From the NCBI GenBank assembly GCA_011524845.1, contig WTJL01000068.1:3466-12021 (forward strand): 8,556 nucleotides of DNA, in the 5' to 3' direction. This DNA comes from Flavobacteriales bacterium. GTDB lineage: Bacteria > Bacteroidota > Bacteroidia > Flavobacteriales_D > Sanyastnellaceae. This document shows positions 1-6,877 of the stretch, one piece after another (positions within the stretch are counted from its first letter, which is position 1; each line of letters opens with the position of its first letter). The translations under genes were made by a program, and so were the position numbers. A model generated the notes under the pieces. That model was not told where the DNA came from and did no database searches. It saw only the letters and a list, made by a program, of their open reading frames with translations.

Positions 1-611
1 ACAGTGACGCTGGACACCAGTTCACCCTCGAGACCTACGTCCCATGGCTCTGACCGCAGGTACTGCAAGGCGGCGCGACTGCGAAACAACTGGTAGGCTC
101 CTGTCCGGTTGGAGGCAAACACCACATCTCCTCCCTCCCAGCGGGGAAGCACTTCGTCCGCTTCTGAATTCAATCCGTCAAGGGGCATCGGTGCGCTCCA
201 GATGTCCTTCCCGCCCGGCACCCTTGAGGGGGTTCGGTGCGACAGAAACACGTCCAAATCTCCGCCCTCGCGCCGTGCCGACAGCAGGGCTTTGTGGCCG
301 CTTGGATGCATGGCCACGTGCTGGAGGCCGTTCAAGCCCTCCCACGCCGGCACGGTGCGGGGCCGCAACCGTTCCTGGACCAAATCGCCGCCCGTGCGCG
401 GGGCGGAATGCACCGCCCAATCTGTGCGCATCGCCTCGTCCAGCGTCAGGCCCTTGGGCGACACGCCGAGGTACACCCGATCTGAATCGGCGCCCAACAC
501 CATCACGTGGCGGTCGAGCGACCAGCCGTCGTGGTCGGCCGGCTGAGCGCAAAGCTCCAGGCCCCACACCAGCCCAACCAGGACCGTCAAGAAGGATTTT
601 GCTCGCGCCAC
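1..611 (-). CDS. Secreted PD40/TolB-type beta-propeller-like protein, N-terminal part (3' end beyond window)
   Basis: This minus-strand frame is open from a GTG at 611 to the window edge (203 codons) and contains no stop. The predicted N-terminus begins M-A-R-A-K-S-F, followed by a hydrophobic stretch (about residues 7-20) and a likely signal peptidase I site after L-C-A at 20-22, so export to the periplasm or surface is expected. Residues 135-178 resemble a PD40/WD40-like propeller blade: K-D-I-W-S-A-P, then L-N-S-E-A-D-E-V-L-P near 147-156, then V-V-F-A-S-N-R-T-G at 163-171 and Y-Q-L-F-R-S at 173-178. An earlier, weaker blade-like piece is H-P-S-G-H-K-A-L-L-S-A at 102-112. I chose GTG 611 because it supplies the basic residues of the signal peptide; TTG 590, which overlaps the preceding stop as TTGA, would leave none. 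The start lies 25 bp inside the DUF3109 gene, implying coupled translation. The function beyond a secreted propeller is unknown. Confidence 0.75.
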   Translation of the reverse strand, partial: MARAKSFLTVLVGLVWGLELCAQPADHDGWSLDRHVMVLGADSDRVYLGVSPKGLTLDEAMRTDWAVHSAPRTGGDLVQERLRPRTVPAWEGLNGLQHVAMHPSGHKALLSARREGGDLDVFLSHRTPSRVPGGKDIWSAPMPLDGLNSEADEVLPRWEGGDVVFASNRTGAYQLFRSRAALQYLRSEPWDVGLEGELVSSVT

Positions 612-1168
612 AGGGTTTGGACTTGTTGTGCTTCCTCGTACCAGGCCTCGCCAAACTTGCGGACGAGGGCATCCTTGCAGAAATCAAGCACTGAAATTTT
701 TCCAGCCTTGCCGCACAACCGCGCAGCCTCACAGATGGACCATCGGTGAACGTTCAACGCGGTGAAATCGATGAGCTCCTTCACGCGAATGGGGTACAAA
801 TGACAACTCAACGGCTTGCGCCATGTCGTTTTGCCCTCGAAATGGGCCTGTTCCAATCCACACTTGGCAGTGCCGTCGGCCTCAAACACGGTGTACGCGC
901 ATTCCTTGCCGTTCACCAATGGGGTGACCAAATCGCCGTCCGAGTCGGTCACCGCCAGGCCTTGCTCCTCCACCGCCTTTCGGCCTGCTTCAGGGAGCAG
1001 AGGAGCCACGTGCTCCCACGCCAATTCCAATTGCCCCACCTCGGCTTGGGTCAAGGGTGCCCCGCTGTCTCCATGGACACAACACGCTCCCTTGCACGCT
1101 CCCAAGTCGCACGCAAAGTGCTGATCAAACACATCCTCGCTCAGCAGCGTGTTGCCAATCTGTATCAT
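587..1168 (-). CDS. DUF3109 family cysteine-rich protein
   Basis: The 193-residue product matches the DUF3109 family of Bacteroidota, relatives of the YkgJ-type putative Zn or Fe-S binding proteins. The opening M-I-Q-I-G-N-T is typical of the family, as is the cysteine cluster C20-x4-C25-x3-C29-C30 followed by G-D-S-G-A-P-L at 33-39. Further cysteines are C90, C103, C122 (in S-C-H-L-Y-P-I-R at 121-128), C146, C152 and C164, a pattern suited to metal or cluster binding. There is no signal peptide, so it should be cytoplasmic. The biochemical role is not established. An ATG at 1261 would add 31 residues reading through the divergent promoter region and the radical SAM start. I therefore prefer ATG 1168, which has a promoter-like box 5 nt upstream and fits the family N-terminus. 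The gene overlaps the downstream secreted-protein gene by 25 bp and diverges from the radical SAM gene. Confidence 0.9.
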   Translation of the reverse strand: MIQIGNTLLSEDVFDQHFACDLGACKGACCVHGDSGAPLTQAEVGQLELAWEHVAPLLPEAGRKAVEEQGLAVTDSDGDLVTPLVNGKECAYTVFEADGTAKCGLEQAHFEGKTTWRKPLSCHLYPIRVKELIDFTALNVHRWSICEAARLCGKAGKISVLDFCKDALVRKFGEAWYEEAQQVQTLWREQNPS

Positions 1169-1173
1169 CCCGA

Positions 1174-1181
1174 CGAAGGTA
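1174..1181 (-). promoter_or_regulatory. Putative -7 promoter box TACCTTCG of the DUF3109 gene
   Basis: On the minus strand TACCTTCG is followed by exactly five bases (TCGGG) and then the ATG at 1168. It matches the Bacteroidota -7 consensus TAnnTTTG in all but one conserved base. I see no clear -33 TTG element; that region would fall at and just inside the divergent radical SAM start. If it is used, transcription would begin at or within a few bases of the ATG. Confidence 0.5.
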
Positions 1182-1190
1182 GCGCAGACG

Positions 1191-1198
1191 TACCTTTC
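1191..1198 (+). promoter_or_regulatory. Putative -7 promoter box TACCTTTC of the radical SAM gene
   Basis: TACCTTTC matches TAnnTTTG except at the last base and is separated by four bases (AGGC) from the ATG at 1203. It sits 9 bp from the opposing DUF3109 box, so the two promoters should overlap physically. No Shine-Dalgarno sequence precedes the ATG, and no convincing -33 element is seen. Confidence 0.45.
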
Positions 1199-1202
1199 AG
1201 GC

Positions 1203-2237
1203 ATGAGCAGGTGGGCCAAGGTGAAAGATCGGTGCAGGCGCGTGACGGTGCTGACTCCCAAGCGGGCTTGGAACCTTGCGCGGCTGTCCCTCAGCTACCG
1301 TCAGGCCCAACGAACAGGACGCCCCGTCATGCCCCAGGGTGCCATGCCCACGTCCTTGTCCATCGAGCCCACCACGTCGTGCAACTTGCGCTGTCCCGAA
1401 TGCCCGAGCGGGCTCCGCGCCTTCACACGCCCCACGGGCATGCTGAACATCGAAGCGGCGACCCAATGGGTGGACAACATGGCCCCGTGGCTCACGTACG
1501 TCAACCTGTACTTTCAAGGCGAGCCCTTGCTTCACCCCGAGCTGGACCGACTCATTGCACGGTGCGCCCACCACGGGCTGTACAGCTCCACCTCCACCAA
1601 CGCCCACCACCTGACCGAGGCACGCTGTCAAGCCTTGATCGAGGCTGGGCTCAGCCGTTTGATCGTGTCCATCGACGGCCTCACCCAAGACACGTACGCC
1701 TCCTACCGCGTGGGGGGCACGTTGGCCAAAGTGATGGAAGGAACCCAAACCATGGTCCGTGCAAAACGCGAACGCGGTCGCGGGCCGCACGTCGTGTGGC
1801 AGTTTTTGGTGGTAGGCCCCAACGAACACGAGCTGCCAGAGCTTCTCGCCACGGCCAGCGCCTGCGGCGTCGACGAGGTGGAGGTCAAGACCGCGCAGCT
1901 TGACGACCCCCGTGACGGACACCCTCTGCTCACCCAAGCCCCGCAGCACCGGCGGTACGACCGCGATCCCGTGACGGGCCAATGGACCTTGCGCAACGAC
2001 CTCGAAGACGCGTGCTGGCGCATGTGGCAAGGGGCTGTCCTGACGTGGGACGGCCGCGTGGTGCCGTGCTGCTTCGACAAAGACGCCCACCACGTCATGG
2101 GGTCGCTTCTAACGGAAGAGATGGCGTCGATTTGGCACAACGAGGCTTACACCCAGTTCCGCAACACCCTGTTTGCAGACCGTGCGGGCATCGCCATGTG
2201 CACCAACTGCAGCGAAGGGTCCCACGTGTACGCCTGA
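1203..2237 (+). CDS. Radical SAM/SPASM domain protein
   Basis: The 344-residue product has a radical SAM core with the CxxxCxxC [4Fe-4S] motif at C60, C64 and C67. This is followed by strand motifs N-L-Y-F-Q-G-E-P-L at 101-109 (the G-E-P motif) and S-I-D-G at 156-159. The C-terminal part is a SPASM domain binding auxiliary clusters: C271-W-R-M-W, then W-D-G-R-V-V-P-C-C-F-D-K-D (C289, C290), then C333-T-N-C336. The family includes peptide-modifying and other radical enzymes; the substrate cannot be told here, and no small precursor peptide is visible nearby. The first 45 or so residues are basic (many R/K) and precede the core. An ATG at 1149 would add 18 residues and overlap the divergent gene start, so ATG 1203, with a promoter-like box just upstream, is preferred. 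The flippase-like gene follows after 48 bp. Confidence 0.92.
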   Translation: MSRWAKVKDRCRRVTVLTPKRAWNLARLSLSYRQAQRTGRPVMPQGAMPTSLSIEPTTSCNLRCPECPSGLRAFTRPTGMLNIEAATQWVDNMAPWLTYVNLYFQGEPLLHPELDRLIARCAHHGLYSSTSTNAHHLTEARCQALIEAGLSRLIVSIDGLTQDTYASYRVGGTLAKVMEGTQTMVRAKRERGRGPHVVWQFLVVGPNEHELPELLATASACGVDEVEVKTAQLDDPRDGHPLLTQAPQHRRYDRDPVTGQWTLRNDLEDACWRMWQGAVLTWDGRVVPCCFDKDAHHVMGSLLTEEMASIWHNEAYTQFRNTLFADRAGIAMCTNCSEGSHVYA

Positions 2238-2272
2238 CCTTTCCTGCGCCGCAGAGGCCCCAAGCCTTGCTG

Positions 2273-2280
2273 TACCTTCG
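2273..2280 (+). promoter_or_regulatory. Putative -7 promoter box TACCTTCG of the flippase-led operon
   Basis: TACCTTCG lies in the 48-bp gap after the radical SAM gene and is followed by five bases (ACGTT) and then the GTG start at 2286. Sequence and spacing are identical to the box before DUF3109. It suggests the downstream four-gene cluster has its own promoter, although read-through from the radical SAM gene is also possible because I see no terminator in the gap. Confidence 0.45.
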
Positions 2281-2285
2281 ACGTT

Positions 2286-3395
2286 GTGAGCCACTCTGAA
2301 ACACCCCGCGAACAAGAGGCCCAGCAATGGTTGACCTCTGAACGCATTTGGGTGGCGGTGACGGCGGCGGTGCTTGGATCGGTGGCCGTCGTGGCGTGGT
2401 CGGTTTGGAACGGAGCCTCTTGGGAAAGCCTCACCGACATCCAAGTTGATGGGACATGGCTTGGCATCGCCCTCGCCTGTGTCGCGCTGCGGGACGTGGG
2501 TTACGTACTCCGCTTGTGGGTGTTGTCCAGAGGCGAGCTTTCAGCCACGAGAGCCACGTCGAGCATTGTCTTGTGGGAATTGGCCTCTGCCCTGACCCCT
2601 TCTGTCGTCGGCGGAAGCGCCGTGGCCTCGTTCATTCTGCATCGAAACGGGTTGTCGTGGGGCCGGAGTTTGGCCACCGTGATGTCGACGGCCCTTCTGG
2701 ACGAACTGTACTTCTTGGTGGCGGTGCCGGTGGTGGCGGTCATGGTGGGATGGGGTGCGTTTTTGCCCCAGGCCGCACCCTGGCTGGAGGGCTCCGTGGC
2801 CGCGATCTTCGGCGGCGGATATGCCTTCATGGCCGTGTTGGCCACCCTGTTGAGCACGGCCCTGTTTTGGGCGCCTCAAGCGGTTCAAGGCATGCTCCAT
2901 GCGGTGCTGTCATGGCGCTGGCTTCAACGGTGGAAGACGCAAGGTGAACAGCTGGCGCATGATTTGAGACACGCCTCGAACGACCTGCGCACCATGTCAG
3001 TGGCCAGCTGGGCGGGAGCCGTTGCAGCCACGACTGTGAGTTGGACAGCCCGGTTCCTGACCTTGAATGCGGTCTTGATGGCCTTTGTTGTTCCCCTTCA
3101 CGGGTCGGGCTTGGACCAATTTGGCGTGTGGGCAAGGCAGCTTTCCATGTGGACGGTGATGATGATCAGTCCCACTCCTGGGTCTTCCGGCCTGGCGGAG
3201 CTTGCCCTTCCAGCGTTCATGGAGGGCGTGATGCCTGTGGCTTTGCCTGTCACACTCTGGGCCGCGGTGGTCTTGATGTGGCGCTATCTCACCTACCACT
3301 TGTACGTGCTTGTGGGAGGATTGCTGATGCCGTTTTGGCTCACCCAAACGTCCGCCCACGATGGCCCGTCGTGGCGTAACTTTCGACGACCATGA
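2286..3395 (+). CDS. Flippase-like / lysylphosphatidylglycerol synthase TM-domain family membrane protein
   Basis: The 369-residue product is strongly hydrophobic, with likely membrane segments near 21-41, 56-80, 128-160, 169-195, 237-270 and 315-350. It carries motifs of the LPG_synthase_TM (UPF0104, YbhN-like) family: E-L-A-S-A-L-T-P-S-V-V-G-G at 98-110 and S-P-T-P-G-S-S-G-L-A-E at 295-305, near a polar R-Y-L-T-Y-H helix at 333-338. Members are inner-membrane proteins thought to move lipids or lipid-linked substrates; this one lacks the soluble aminoacyl-transferase domain of full-length MprF, so it is only the flippase-like part. The start is GTG, giving M-S-H-S-E-T. The length is near or slightly above that usual for the family. 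The final codons overlap the next gene as ATGA, indicating coupled translation. The lipid substrate is unknown; the radical SAM neighbour may or may not be related. Confidence 0.85.
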   Translation: MSHSETPREQEAQQWLTSERIWVAVTAAVLGSVAVVAWSVWNGASWESLTDIQVDGTWLGIALACVALRDVGYVLRLWVLSRGELSATRATSSIVLWELASALTPSVVGGSAVASFILHRNGLSWGRSLATVMSTALLDELYFLVAVPVVAVMVGWGAFLPQAAPWLEGSVAAIFGGGYAFMAVLATLLSTALFWAPQAVQGMLHAVLSWRWLQRWKTQGEQLAHDLRHASNDLRTMSVASWAGAVAATTVSWTARFLTLNAVLMAFVVPLHGSGLDQFGVWARQLSMWTVMMISPTPGSSGLAELALPAFMEGVMPVALPVTLWAAVVLMWRYLTYHLYVLVGGLLMPFWLTQTSAHDGPSWRNFRRP

Positions 3396-4573
3396 GCGAC
3401 CTGCCCAAACATCCTGGCCGCGGCACGCTGTCCGTGCACGCTGGCGTTGAACCCGACCCCACAACGGGGGCCATCATGACCCCTGTCTACCTGACTTCCA
3501 CCTACGTCCAAGACGGGGTGGGCAACCACAAGGGGTTCGAATACTCGCGAACGCACAACCCCACGCGTTCCGCTTTGGAAGCCGCCTTCGCGGCACTCGA
3601 GCATGGCACCGAAGGGCTCGCGTTCGCCTCGGGATTGGCCGCCATGGACACGGTGCTGAAAACCCTTCAGCCCGGTGACGAGGTCATTTCCACCAACGAT
3701 TTGTACGGGGGAAGCTACCGGCTGTTCACGACCGTGTTTGCGCACTACGGCATCACGTTTCACTTCGTGGATTTGGCGGACCTCGACGCCGTTCAAGCGG
3801 CATTGAACGAGCACACCCGTTTGGTGTGGGTGGAAACCCCGACCAACCCGATGATGCAGATCACCGACATCGCCGCGGTGGCCAACTTGGTGAAAGGCAC
3901 CGAAGCCCGGGTGGTGGTGGACAACACCTTTGCCTCGCCCATGCTCCAGAACCCGCTCGACTTGGGCGCGGACATGGTCATGCACAGTGTGACGAAGTAC
4001 CTCGGCGGCCACTCGGATGTGGTCATGGGGTGCCTGGTCACGTCGGACGCGGAATGGGCCGATGCCCTTCGCACCCTCCAAAATTCGTGCGGTGCAGTTC
4101 CCGGACCGATGGATTGCTTCCTCGTCCTGCGCGGACTGAAGACGTTACACCTGCGGATGCAGCGCCACTGCGAAAACGGTGCTGAAGTCGCCCGCCACCT
4201 GGCCACCCATCCAGCCGTGGCGAGCGTGCACTGGCCCGGCTTTGAATCTCACCCTGGCCACGACGTGGCTGCCCGTCAGATGCATGGGTTTGGAGGCATG
4301 GTCGCCTTCACCTTGGCCGACGACAACCTCGACACCGCGAAACGCGTGGTGGCAGAAACCCAACTCTTCACCCTGGCCGAATCTCTCGGGGGCGTGGAAA
4401 GTTTGATTGGCCACCCCGCCACCATGACCCACGCCAGCATTCCAAAGGAAGTGCGCGAGAAAACGGGGGTGACCGACGGACTCATCCGTTTGAGCGTGGG
4501 CATTGAAGACGCGGCCGATCTGATCGCGGACCTCGATCAGGCCTTGGCCAAAGCCACTGCCGCACATGGCTAA
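3392..4573 (+). CDS. Cystathionine gamma-synthase / gamma-lyase family PLP enzyme
   Basis: The 393-residue product is a full-length Cys/Met-metabolism PLP enzyme (fold type I, cytoplasmic tetramer in the family). K202 in H-S-V-T-K-Y-L-G-G-H-S-D is the PLP lysine, and D177 in V-V-D-N-T-F-A-S-P contacts the cofactor ring. Y51 and R53 in Y-S-R-T-H-N-P-T-R bind the phosphate of the neighbouring subunit, and Y105 in D-L-Y-G-G is the stacking tyrosine. The C-terminal block S-L-G-G-V-E-S-L-I-G-H-P-A-T-M-T-H (331-347) is shared by synthases (O-acyl-homoserine plus cysteine to cystathionine) and lyases (cystathionine to cysteine), so the direction cannot be settled from sequence; no gene symbol is given for that reason. 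The start overlaps the flippase stop by 4 bp (ATGA), and the end overlaps kmo by 8 bp, so it lies inside an operon. No Shine-Dalgarno sequence is visible. Confidence 0.93.
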   Translation: MSDLPKHPGRGTLSVHAGVEPDPTTGAIMTPVYLTSTYVQDGVGNHKGFEYSRTHNPTRSALEAAFAALEHGTEGLAFASGLAAMDTVLKTLQPGDEVISTNDLYGGSYRLFTTVFAHYGITFHFVDLADLDAVQAALNEHTRLVWVETPTNPMMQITDIAAVANLVKGTEARVVVDNTFASPMLQNPLDLGADMVMHSVTKYLGGHSDVVMGCLVTSDAEWADALRTLQNSCGAVPGPMDCFLVLRGLKTLHLRMQRHCENGAEVARHLATHPAVASVHWPGFESHPGHDVAARQMHGFGGMVAFTLADDNLDTAKRVVAETQLFTLAESLGGVESLIGHPATMTHASIPKEVREKTGVTDGLIRLSVGIEDAADLIADLDQALAKATAAHG

Positions 4574-5921
4574 GATGGCCGTGGTGGGCGCGGGCTTGGT
4601 GGGCAGCCTTTGGGCGCGCATGCTGGGCAACCGCGGACACGAGGTCGTGGTGTACGAGCGACGACCTGACCCGCGTTTGGGACCGCTCCACGGCGGACGA
4701 AGCATCAATTTGGCCCTGAGCGACCGCGGATGGAAAGCCCTCGAGGTCGCAGGGGTGTCGGACCTCGTTCGCGAGATCGCTCTGCCGATTCGCGGACGAC
4801 GGATGCACGCGGTGGACGGCACCCGCACCTTCCAGCCCTATGGCCTCGACGGTCAGTGCATTTACTCGGTGTCGCGGGCAGGACTCAATCGCATCCTTGT
4901 GGAGGCGGCCGAGGCCATGCCCAACGTGCGGTTTGAATTTGACCACCGGTGCCAAGGCTACACCAAGCACGACGACGGGGTCACGCTCCACCTCGAGCAT
5001 CAAGGCCAACCCCTGGACGTGGAGGTCGACCGAATCTTTGGCACAGACGGAGCCTTCAGCGCAGTCCGAGGACGGATGATGCGCAACGACCGCTTCGATT
5101 TTGAGCAGCGCTACCTGCCCCACGGCTACAAGGAGGTCCCCATGCTTCCAGGAGCCGATGGGTCCTTCCAAATGGAAGAAGACGGTCTCCACATCTGGCC
5201 CCGTGGCACGTTCATGCTCATGGCCTTGCCCAATCCGGACAAGACGTTCACGTGCACGTTGTTTGGGCCCTACGAAGGCGAGGATGGGCTGAACCATTTG
5301 ACCACAGACGACGCGGTTCAGGCCTTTTTCGAAAAGCACTTCCCCGACGTGATTCCCTTGCTGCCCAACCTGTTGAAAGATTGGAACACCCACCCGGTGT
5401 CCAGCTTGGTGATGACGCGTTGTTTTCCCTGGAACGATGGCAACAGGGTGGCCCTGATGGGCGATTCCGCACACGCCATTGTGCCCTTTTACGGGCAGGG
5501 CATGAACAGCGGCATGGAAGATTGCACGGTGTTGGACGCGTTGTTGGAGGAAGACGACGATTGGGACCGCATCATGGCCCAATACACCACCGTGCGCAAG
5601 CCCGCCGGGGACGCCATTTTGGAATTGGCCTTGCAGAACTACATCGAAATGCGGGACTTGACTGGAGATCCTCGTTTCCTCCAACAGAAGAAACTCGAAG
5701 CCCGCCTTCAAAAGAAGCACCCTGAGCGTTGGCTTCCCTTGTACTCCCAAGTGACCTTCAGCCACACCCCGTACCATGAAGCGCTGGCGAATGGGAGACA
5801 GCAACAGCGCGCCATGGAATCGGTCATGGCCGATGCCGAGAAGTGGAACCACTTCGAAGACGACCGGTGGATGGAGGCCGCCTTGAGCGCCTTGGATCAA
5901 CTCCAATCTGCCACGACTTGA
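4566..5921 (+). CDS. kmo: Kynurenine 3-monooxygenase
   Basis: This FAD-dependent aromatic hydroxylase converts L-kynurenine, NADPH and O2 to 3-hydroxykynurenine, a step in tryptophan breakdown and in the tryptophan route to NAD. The 451-residue product has the Rossmann G-x-G-x-x-G at 8-13 (G-A-G-L-V-G), the Kmo-typical G-R-S-I-N-L-A-L-S-D-R-G at 44-55, and P-H-G-Y-K-E at 185-190. The second FAD motif is G-D-S-A-H-A-I-V-P-F-Y-G-Q-G-M-N at 299-314. Compared from memory with the Pseudomonas fluorescens enzyme, the kynurenine-binding residues R84, Y98 and Y404 correspond to R78, Y92 (in Q-P-Y-G) and Y403 (in V-T-F-S-H-T-P-Y), all present, so it should be active. The length is normal. The start overlaps the PLP enzyme gene by 8 bp. 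Kynureninase and 3-hydroxyanthranilate dioxygenase are not in the window, so which pathway it serves is open. Confidence 0.95.
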   Translation: MAKMAVVGAGLVGSLWARMLGNRGHEVVVYERRPDPRLGPLHGGRSINLALSDRGWKALEVAGVSDLVREIALPIRGRRMHAVDGTRTFQPYGLDGQCIYSVSRAGLNRILVEAAEAMPNVRFEFDHRCQGYTKHDDGVTLHLEHQGQPLDVEVDRIFGTDGAFSAVRGRMMRNDRFDFEQRYLPHGYKEVPMLPGADGSFQMEEDGLHIWPRGTFMLMALPNPDKTFTCTLFGPYEGEDGLNHLTTDDAVQAFFEKHFPDVIPLLPNLLKDWNTHPVSSLVMTRCFPWNDGNRVALMGDSAHAIVPFYGQGMNSGMEDCTVLDALLEEDDDWDRIMAQYTTVRKPAGDAILELALQNYIEMRDLTGDPRFLQQKKLEARLQKKHPERWLPLYSQVTFSHTPYHEALANGRQQQRAMESVMADAEKWNHFEDDRWMEAALSALDQLQSATT

Positions 5922-6871
5922 GCAGGTTGAAACCGCTTGGATCGCTCGCCCTTTGGATGGTGTTGCACGTTGCATGCCATGCCCAAGGGGTGTGGGACAA
6001 CCCCTTCGAATCGACCCTTCGCACCCACCACCGTCGCGCCTGGAGCTTTTCTGGCGGAACCCACATGATGATGGGCATGCCGAGCACCGTGCAGAGTGCG
6101 TGGATCCTGAACCACGGCTCGGAGGCGGAGCCGGAGTTGGACACGTTGCATCTCGGCATCTGGCGCACCTCACCGCAGGCCGGATGGCGCGCAGGCATCG
6201 GCCACCTTTGGTTGCGCGAGGATGCTCTGTGGGCCGACCGACTGTCTGCCTCCGTGCACGTCAGCCAAGCCCGAGGGCGGGAATCGTTTTTGGGCGATTG
6301 GAAAGGAAGCGGCGCGGACACCTCCGTGGCCTTTGTGGACAGCCTCGTTCTCACCCAAGCCTCGGCCATGTTTGTGGAACTGAACCTGCAAACCATGCGC
6401 GCGGTGGCCACCGGGCCCGACGGCTTCGTCGAGGTGCGCTCCGGGTTGCGTGGCGTGTACACCCTCAGCCAAGCCAAGCCCACCGTTCTTCCACATTTCT
6501 TCACGCCTGCTGCGCTGCCTTCGTGGCATGTGGCCCTCAGTTTGGGTGTGGGAGCCGGCCTGAAAGTTTACCGAGGCCGCATGGTGCGCCTGACCGTCGA
6601 TGTGGACGTGTTGCAACTCGCCCAAGCCCCCACCGACAACCTGTTCCGCGCCACCGACGCCGATGTGCGGGGGCTGAACTGGATGCAAAGCGGTTACCGA
6701 CCCTGGCGTGTGACGCTGCACCACGATTTGTACAAGCGCAAACCTGAAGAAGGGTGCGCCGCGCCCACGAGAAGCACCGCCTCCAAAACGCTGTTTGACC
6801 CGAAGATGAAAGGGGCTGGAAAGGCCAAAAACAAAGGGCTCAAGAAGGCGTTGAAAGGCCGAGGCGGCTGA
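5918..6871 (+). CDS. Predicted exported, possibly outer-membrane, protein with lysine-rich tail
   Basis: I do not recognise the family. The frame stays open upstream inside kmo (to an ATG at 5843), but a signal peptide appears only if translation begins at TTG 5918, which overlaps the kmo stop as TTGA, or at TTG 5927. The N-terminus then reads M-S-R-L-K-P-L-G-S-L-A-L-W-M-V-L-H-V-A, with a likely cleavage after C-H-A. The mature part has alternating, strand-like stretches rich in aromatic residues, such as H-V-A-L-S-L-G-V-G-A-G-L-K-V-Y and M-V-R-L-T-V-D-V-D-V-L-Q-L. These would suit a small beta-barrel or a periplasmic beta-rich protein. The C-terminus is unusual: about 22 residues dominated by K and G (K-M-K-G-A-G-K-A-K-N-K-G and onward) instead of a barrel-closing aromatic strand. 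It is the last gene of the overlapping operon, and its stop lies 6 bp from the convergent epimerase gene. Confidence 0.7.
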   Translation: MSRLKPLGSLALWMVLHVACHAQGVWDNPFESTLRTHHRRAWSFSGGTHMMMGMPSTVQSAWILNHGSEAEPELDTLHLGIWRTSPQAGWRAGIGHLWLREDALWADRLSASVHVSQARGRESFLGDWKGSGADTSVAFVDSLVLTQASAMFVELNLQTMRAVATGPDGFVEVRSGLRGVYTLSQAKPTVLPHFFTPAALPSWHVALSLGVGAGLKVYRGRMVRLTVDVDVLQLAQAPTDNLFRATDADVRGLNWMQSGYRPWRVTLHHDLYKRKPEEGCAAPTRSTASKTLFDPKMKGAGKAKNKGLKKALKGRGG

Positions 6872-6877
6872 CCCTGT

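Noticed and set aside
44..732. Several open frames on both strands over the left edge (44-694 plus, 109-546 plus, 178-732 minus)
   Set aside because: Their translations are R/P/G/S-rich shadows. Only the GTG-started minus frame from 611 gives a signal peptide and a propeller-like motif.
1149..1202. Upstream ATG (1149) for the radical SAM gene
   Set aside because: It would place the start inside the divergent DUF3109 gene and translate through both promoter boxes; the core family motifs do not need these 18 residues.
746..1903. 385-codon plus-strand open frame across DUF3109 and the radical SAM gene
   Set aside because: The translation is rich in H, R, P and Q with no recognisable motif; it is antisense to DUF3109 and out of frame with the radical SAM gene, both strongly supported.
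4482..6173. 563-codon open frame on the minus strand opposite the PLP enzyme, kmo and the exported-protein gene
   Set aside because: It lies antisense to three well-supported genes, its translation is low-complexity and resembles no protein family I know, and long antisense frames are expected from codon bias in GC-rich DNA.
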